A program made the translations under genes and the position numbers. From contig NZ_JAMGSI010000001.1 of NCBI RefSeq assembly GCF_023516715.1, forward strand, positions 868,001-932,000: 64,000 bases of DNA. The letters are read 5' to 3'. The notes beneath the pieces were generated by a model. It was not told the origin of the DNA, did no database searches, and was given only the letters and a program-made list of their open reading frames with translations. Positions 59,021 through 64,000 of the stretch are shown here, piece by piece (the stretch's first letter is position 1; each line of letters starts with the position of its first letter). This DNA comes from Akkermansia massiliensis (lineage in GTDB: Bacteria > Verrucomicrobiota > Verrucomicrobiia > Verrucomicrobiales > Akkermansiaceae).

Positions 59021-61170
59021 GTGCCGTAAAGTTTAAATTCTCCGGAGATTCTTCGGAATTGCTCAAAGAACTGGAGAACATTAAGGAAAAGATCCGCGAG
59101 ACCTCGGGGCAGGCGGCAAATATGCGTGTTGCTAAGGGCGGTAAGGCTGACGTAGAGGGATTGGGGGCGTCTTTCAAGAAGTTATTGCCTGCAATTACGG
59201 CTGCCGGCGCTGCCGCGGCAGGATTTGGGGCGGCATGGAGCGCTGTCAAAACAGGAATCAATGACGCGATGGATGATGAATACATGGCGGTACAGTTATC
59301 TTCCTATACAAAAAATATTGAGTCGGCCAGGGATTTGCAGTCCCAGCTTGATCATCTGGCGGCAAATGGCGTTGTTAGCCTGGACGATTTAGGGAAAGCC
59401 GCTCAAAACCTGGCCATGCATTTTCGGACAAATAATACGGCTATCATGAGCTGGTCGGAAGTTTTTGCAGATATTGCCGCGTCCGGAAAGATTTCTGCAG
59501 AGCAGCTTTCCAATTCATGGGCGAAGGTGATGGCAAACGGATTTGCCGACTCACGGGCCATTAACCAGCTGCAGAATCAGGGCATTCCCATTATCAAGGC
59601 TTTGGCGGAAGAAATGGGCGTGGCGGAAAGACAGGTTGTTGAGCTCGCCAAGAAGCGGGAAATTTCCGCTGATCAGTACGTGAACGCCATGAAGAGAATG
59701 CGTGACGCGGAATTTTCCGGGAAGAATTCCGCATTGTCTAATACGACCATCGGTTCATGGGAAACGCTCAAGGCTACTTTTGAAAATGCTATGGGGGATC
59801 TGATGAGTGATAAAGTACTCAACTTGGCAGATTCTTTTCAAGTTTTAACGGCAAAGATAGAAGCTGCTTCTGCAGCTAATTTCAGGTTTTATTCTGTAAA
59901 TGAAAAAAATCTTTCTTCCTCGGAAAAGGTAGTAGGGGGATTTCAATATATAATTGAGCAGTATATTCATTCTATTAGAGCTATCCGAGACGGGCGGGAT
60001 TGGAAGGAGAGTATTGCAGATGTGAACGAGTATGAGATGAGGTTAAAAAAGCTTTCTGAATTTTCACAACCTTTTGAGGCTTCATTAGACGCTGTTACTA
60101 CTGCAAAAAGCAGGGAAGATATTGATGCTGTCTTAGAACAGTTGGAAAGTGAAAGAAAAGAGCTTGTGAATCAAATTGGAGCAGCTCAACGTTATCTTTC
60201 TGCTACGGGAGGAAAAGGGAAGCATGGAGGTCAAGAAGTCGGAGAGAGAATAGAAGCATTGAAAGAAGAATTGACCCTCAGAGATGACTTACTTTATCAA
60301 ATCAGAAGAGGGGTTATTTTACTTGGCGACGAGGAGGATGCCATTGATGAAATTATTGAAAAAAACAGAAAGGAGGCAAAAGCTACAGCAGATTTGAGTG
60401 ATGCAATAGATAAGCTTAATGCCGCAAGGGATAAAGTACATAAGCAGAAGCCAAAAAAGAAACAAGATGATTTATCAGTCGATGGTCTAAAGAAACAGCT
60501 TGAAGACGAATTAGCCGCTGTTCAACATATTTCCTTGGATGATTTGGAAGAGGAATTGAAATTACTTGAAAAAGAATTCCAAGCAGGAGCTTTAGATTTT
60601 AATGCAGCCACGAGATATGAAAAGCTGTTATCCGTGGCTGACTCCATCCGGGAAATTAACGCTCAATTAAATAAAAAGAACAGAGCCGTTAATGATTTGA
60701 GACAGGATGCGCAGGAAGAAATTGCCATCATGCAGGCCGAGCTCGCTGGGGAAAAGGAGAAGCTGCGTGAGCTTGAAAAGCAGCGGGATGTGCGGAAGGA
60801 AATGCAATCCCTCGTGAAAAGCGGCATGAATGAGCATGACGCCCTGGGGCTGGCGGAACAGAAGGTTTCTCTGACATACAAGATTGAGGACAAAAGGGAA
60901 AGGGAGAAAAAGGAAAAAGAGGATTCCAGGGCGCGGGCGCAGGAAATATCCGATGCGTTTAAAACACGGTTTGACGCAGTACAGCAGACGCTTTCAAGCG
61001 TATCCCGTGTGGGGTCTGGTTTCGGTTCCCTCTTTAGCCTGGTGGGAAAGGGGGATGCCGGCCTTTCCGCTGCCGTGGACTCCCTCACAAAGGAAGTGCA
61101 GACTTCCAACGGATACCTCAGGACGATTGCGGAAAAGGCCGAGAAAGGCGGTGTTGCCCTCTTTAGCTGA
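59017..61170 (+). CDS. Phage tape measure protein
   Basis: 717 residues. N-terminus MSAVKFKFSGDSSELLKELE, then a hydrophobic Ala/Gly stretch (LPAITAAGAAAAGFGAAWSA), and the tape-measure domain LDDLGKAAQNLAMHF, ISAEQLSNSWAKVMANGFAD, GIPIIKALAEEMGVAERQVV. The long C-terminal part is coiled coil (LAGEKEKLRELEKQRDVRKE). The middle (about 59880-60660) is noticeably AT-richer than both ends, pointing to mosaic exchange. Length predicts a tail on the order of 100 nm by the usual rule of 1.5 angstrom per residue. Confidence 0.9.
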   Translation: MSAVKFKFSGDSSELLKELENIKEKIRETSGQAANMRVAKGGKADVEGLGASFKKLLPAITAAGAAAAGFGAAWSAVKTGINDAMDDEYMAVQLSSYTKNIESARDLQSQLDHLAANGVVSLDDLGKAAQNLAMHFRTNNTAIMSWSEVFADIAASGKISAEQLSNSWAKVMANGFADSRAINQLQNQGIPIIKALAEEMGVAERQVVELAKKREISADQYVNAMKRMRDAEFSGKNSALSNTTIGSWETLKATFENAMGDLMSDKVLNLADSFQVLTAKIEAASAANFRFYSVNEKNLSSSEKVVGGFQYIIEQYIHSIRAIRDGRDWKESIADVNEYEMRLKKLSEFSQPFEASLDAVTTAKSREDIDAVLEQLESERKELVNQIGAAQRYLSATGGKGKHGGQEVGERIEALKEELTLRDDLLYQIRRGVILLGDEEDAIDEIIEKNRKEAKATADLSDAIDKLNAARDKVHKQKPKKKQDDLSVDGLKKQLEDELAAVQHISLDDLEEELKLLEKEFQAGALDFNAATRYEKLLSVADSIREINAQLNKKNRAVNDLRQDAQEEIAIMQAELAGEKEKLRELEKQRDVRKEMQSLVKSGMNEHDALGLAEQKVSLTYKIEDKREREKKEKEDSRARAQEISDAFKTRFDAVQQTLSSVSRVGSGFGSLFSLVGKGDAGLSAAVDSLTKEVQTSNGYLRTIAEKAEKGGVALFS

Positions 61171-61171
61171 C

Positions 61172-61948
61172 ATGAACAAGGATATTAAACACACAGGCGG
61201 GTACGGATGGCAAGGCGATTTTGATGCGTCCATGTCTGATGATGGGGCATGGTCGGCAAGTGTTTCTTACGTGGCGCCCCCTGGGGAAAAATTCACGCCT
61301 CCTTACACCCTGCATTGCCATGTTCCCGGTTTTACGGATTTGATCTTATCCAACTATGAGCACTCGCAGATTGCTGACTTGTGGAAAACGGTCTGTACCT
61401 TCAAAAAAGAAGCCCCTCAAGAAGATGATCCGGATAATCCAGACCCGGACCCTGATGACCCGGACCCCTTTGATTTTGACCCCAAGGATACAAAAACCAC
61501 TTGGGAATTTACGGCTGGCGTAACGAGCAAGAGCATTTTTGACCACCCGGATTTCAAGCCCATGTTTCAGAACAATCCGGACCTGCGGAAAGCCTATGAA
61601 GCGATCATGTCGGGCCGTGTGGATATTGAATCCCTGAAAATTGACTCCAAGCTGAAAAGGAAAGACCCGTATGATTTCGGCCTGGGGGGCGTGAAGTACT
61701 CAAAGGAACTTTCTGACCTGTTCAACAAAGTAATAAATAAAGGAATAACTGACTACTATAAAAGGTGTTGTTCCTATTCTATCACGACCACGGAAGGGAA
61801 GGGCCCGGATGCCGCCCTTCAGTCATTGATTTCCGCGGGCGGTGGCAATTTTGTGAAGATGGGAGAGGATAACAACCCCTACGGGAGAAAGACGGAAACC
61901 ACGCAATCTTTTTCCCAGGTTTTGGAAGAAGGCGTTTTGATTATTTGA
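61172..61948 (+). CDS. Phage tail-tip protein with Asp-Pro linker (unknown)
   Basis: 258 residues from ATG 61172, 1 nt after the tape-measure stop. MNKDIKHTGGYGWQGDFDAS then FTDLILSNYEHSQIADLWKT, followed by an Asp-Pro-rich linker (DDPDNPDPDPDDPDPFDFDP) and a C-terminal domain with LKRKDPYDFGLGGVKYSKEL. No family recognised; position fits a distal-tail or minor tail protein. Ends adjacent to the next ATG. Confidence 0.6.
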   Translation: MNKDIKHTGGYGWQGDFDASMSDDGAWSASVSYVAPPGEKFTPPYTLHCHVPGFTDLILSNYEHSQIADLWKTVCTFKKEAPQEDDPDNPDPDPDDPDPFDFDPKDTKTTWEFTAGVTSKSIFDHPDFKPMFQNNPDLRKAYEAIMSGRVDIESLKIDSKLKRKDPYDFGLGGVKYSKELSDLFNKVINKGITDYYKRCCSYSITTTEGKGPDAALQSLISAGGGNFVKMGEDNNPYGRKTETTQSFSQVLEEGVLII

Positions 61949-62794
61949 ATGATGACCTGGACAAACGATTTACGAATCAGGGCGGACGTTGCGCCGAGTG
62001 CTGCTAGCCAGCAGGGCGCTGTAGCGTACAGAGTCAACCGCACCGTTTCACAATCCCAAATTGTACCCATTGCAGGGTTCCAGCGCCCCAAGTGGGCGGC
62101 CATGGCGACCAATCCCAATGCCCCCGGCATGATGGCGACGGGTTACAAGATCGCCTTGCATTCCGCAACGCATTACAAGGTGACGGTAACGTACTCTTAC
62201 CCGTCCGGAGATACCAATGAGGATGAAGACGGCAACCCCATCAATCCAGACAACCCGGATAATCCCGACGACGCGAAGGAAAAGTACAAGGTCAAGATCA
62301 GCGACCGCTCGAACATGACGCTTGAGCCCATATTGAGCTATTACAAGTTGCGGGACACGAACGGGAACAATAAATATTCAGAGGATGATATGAGAACTCT
62401 GGCCGTTTACCTGTCCGGGGGGCTTGTCTTGTGCAGCAACGGCCAGTACCGGCTTAAATGCGAGAAAGACGAAACGCCGGGGCATATTCAACTCCCCGTT
62501 ACCCCGATTACCCCATATATCACACTCGGTTACAAAAAAATTTCGCAGAACAATACGGTCATCACGAAAACCTATACAGCGCGCCGCGTGGATCCGTCCA
62601 AGGTGGAGCGCGTGGGAAAGATTGTCCAGGGCAGCGAGTTTGGAGGCGCAACGGAAGTACAAGGGTATAAGCTCAATTATCTCTTTACCCGGTACTCCAT
62701 CCACAAGGTAGGTAACAGGGAATACGAGATCACGGAAGAATATACGCAATCCAATCCCGGAGGCTGGTCAACGGACCTATACAAAAATGGATAA
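61949..62794 (+). CDS. Phage tail-tip protein (unknown)
   Basis: 281 residues starting MMTWTNDLRIRADVAPSAAS, immediately after the previous stop. It has a second Asp-Pro-rich linker (DGNPINPDNPDNPDDAKEKY) and beta-rich parts (IQLPVTPITPYITLGYKKIS). No recognised family. Its end overlaps the next start (62787). Confidence 0.6.
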   Translation: MMTWTNDLRIRADVAPSAASQQGAVAYRVNRTVSQSQIVPIAGFQRPKWAAMATNPNAPGMMATGYKIALHSATHYKVTVTYSYPSGDTNEDEDGNPINPDNPDNPDDAKEKYKVKISDRSNMTLEPILSYYKLRDTNGNNKYSEDDMRTLAVYLSGGLVLCSNGQYRLKCEKDETPGHIQLPVTPITPYITLGYKKISQNNTVITKTYTARRVDPSKVERVGKIVQGSEFGGATEVQGYKLNYLFTRYSIHKVGNREYEITEEYTQSNPGGWSTDLYKNG

Positions 62795-64000
62795 CATCAC
62801 TAAGGGAGACCCTATCAAGGCGGATTGGGCCAACGCCCTTACAAACGCCCTCAATGCTGCTACGCATGGCAAAACGTCCATGCGCGGCGGTGGCGGCCAG
62901 AACGTTTCCATTGCCCCTTATCAGCGCGGTTCACGCCCCCTGGCCTTTGATTTGGTGGAAATCACGGATGACGCGGAGGCATCCCTTTCCGGCAAGGTCT
63001 CTGGAGGGCTCCTTTTGAATGCCTATAAAGAGGAACAAGATACTGATAATGAGGAAGAAAAGAAGATACTGCTGAAAAATGAAGATATAGAGATCAGCGA
63101 GTATGAAGCCTCTTTTAAGGCAGGGGAAAAAGTGTGGGTGCATGTTACGTATGACACGGACACCTGGGAGGCATATACCGCTATCCTGGAAAAGGGGAAT
63201 GAGGTTCCAGAGCCGGAAGACGGGGAAGCTTACATTGTCGTAGGTGAGTTTGAGGAACGTGATAAATCCATTATTTACAAGCACAAAGGCATTACCTTCA
63301 TCAACTGGGATGTAATCAAATGGGAATTCAAAAAATACAAGCTTAAGACGGACCCCTTATGCGCCTTGGAACTCAAGGAAGTCGAAGAGGAAAACGAACT
63401 GACACTAAACATTGAATCATCCAGCGAAGAAGAAAACATTGATGCTGATAGCAATCTGAAAGTGTGGCTTGTCCAGAAAAAGGGGAAAGGGCAGGGCGGC
63501 GCGGAGGAAGGGCCGGTTAGGCTTGGCGTGAGAATCAAGGATGAACGCCCCGACTATACGGGGCAAGACCCCATTGAAATCACCGGCAGGAGCGTATCTC
63601 TCAAGCTGGACCAAACGGAACATGAAACGTCCAACGGCATCAAGTACAAATTAACCAAGACGGGAGGACAGCTTGATATAAGCTTGAACGCGGATTCCTT
63701 GGCTGTTGGCGAGAATTTAAAATTTGAAAAACCATTGCGGAAAACCAGTAGTGGCTATGTCGTTTTTGATTACGACCGGAATTGGAGCGAGCCCGCAAAC
63801 GGGGTAAAGGCCCATTTTGTAATGGTGGGAGATGCGCTTTCCGTTGAACTCCATGCAGATACGACTAGCGACGGCTCCGACGGTCTTATCAGTGATTCAT
63901 GGACTGTGCTTGCGTGTGATAGTGATCACGCATTGCGTTTAAAGAGAAACGATAATGAAAAAATCTATATCCAACAAGGAGAATGGAATAAATCTTCAAA
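62787..64000 (+). CDS. Phage tail fibre/structural protein, partial
   Basis: Open from ATG 62787 to the right edge without a stop (at least 404 codons). It starts MDNITKGDPIKADWANALTN then ALNAATHGKTSMRGGGGQNV, a pattern common at the N-terminus of phage tail proteins that attach to the tip. Acidic, Lys/Glu-rich segments follow (YKEEQDTDNEEEKKILLKNE) and later beta-rich repeats. It probably continues as a long receptor-binding or structural protein. Confidence 0.7.
   Translation, partial: MDNITKGDPIKADWANALTNALNAATHGKTSMRGGGGQNVSIAPYQRGSRPLAFDLVEITDDAEASLSGKVSGGLLLNAYKEEQDTDNEEEKKILLKNEDIEISEYEASFKAGEKVWVHVTYDTDTWEAYTAILEKGNEVPEPEDGEAYIVVGEFEERDKSIIYKHKGITFINWDVIKWEFKKYKLKTDPLCALELKEVEEENELTLNIESSSEEENIDADSNLKVWLVQKKGKGQGGAEEGPVRLGVRIKDERPDYTGQDPIEITGRSVSLKLDQTEHETSNGIKYKLTKTGGQLDISLNADSLAVGENLKFEKPLRKTSSGYVVFDYDRNWSEPANGVKAHFVMVGDALSVELHADTTSDGSDGLISDSWTVLACDSDHALRLKRNDNEKIYIQQGEWNKSS

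Overview
The window looks like a chromosomal segment of a Verrucomicrobiota gut bacterium, most likely Akkermansia muciniphila or a close relative. This is an inference from gene content (two secreted GH20 hexosaminidases side by side, two RND pumps, Mrp, CimA, a biotin-less PycB/OadA-type carboxyltransferase, MeaB), the moderately GC-rich core and the frequent lack of clear Shine-Dalgarno sequences. No database search was possible.

Layout. 1-4944 is an RND tripartite efflux operon on the minus strand (adaptor, permease, outer-membrane factor cut by the window edge). An M3 metallopeptidase and a citramalate synthase are divergent at 5169-9069. 9170-17123 is a polymorphic-toxin locus: a 2063-residue YD-repeat (Rhs) protein with a long serine tract and an AT-rich C-terminal tip resembling the Atp23/M76 metallopeptidase. 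A small exported putative immunity protein starts 3 nt downstream, followed by debris of further genes. 17356-20495 holds a PUR-domain protein, the Fe-S carrier Mrp and a MATE exporter. 20526-26812 is a three-gene restriction-modification-like operon (two N6-adenine methylase subunits and a GIY-YIG/helicase fusion) divergent from a tyrosine recombinase; an 18-bp perfect inverted repeat brackets the 135 bp between them.

26933-40422 is mostly housekeeping: PycB/OadA-type carboxyltransferase, cardiolipin synthase, thyA-folA, a MarR-controlled second RND pump, tRNA-Asp, dihydroorotase, a metallo-beta-lactamase-fold hydrolase, a DEAD-box (DEVD) helicase and RuvC. 40424-44321 is a variable stretch: a MITE-like inverted repeat, a secreted protein, an AT-rich type II restriction-modification cassette with a small repeat protein, and about 700 bp of apparent debris. 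44322-51176 carries an SdsA-type alkyl sulfatase, an RppH-like Nudix hydrolase, MeaB and the two paralogous GH20 enzymes.

52058-64000 is the morphogenesis block of a lambda-like siphophage prophage, in lambda order (gpW-like, portal, S49 protease, capsid, connectors, tail tube, G/GT chaperones with an A9 slippery site for -1 frameshifting, tape measure, tail-tip proteins), running off the right edge. No terminase or integrase is visible. Just before the tail-tube gene lies a compact unit of promoter, 5' hairpin, strong Shine-Dalgarno, 19-codon ORF and terminator; its initiation region is echoed at the start of the tail-tube gene.

The most notable observations are the Atp23-like toxin tip, the micro-gene upstream of the tail-tube gene, the inverted-repeat-bracketed promoter region between the restriction operon and the recombinase, and the GIY-YIG/helicase restriction system itself.
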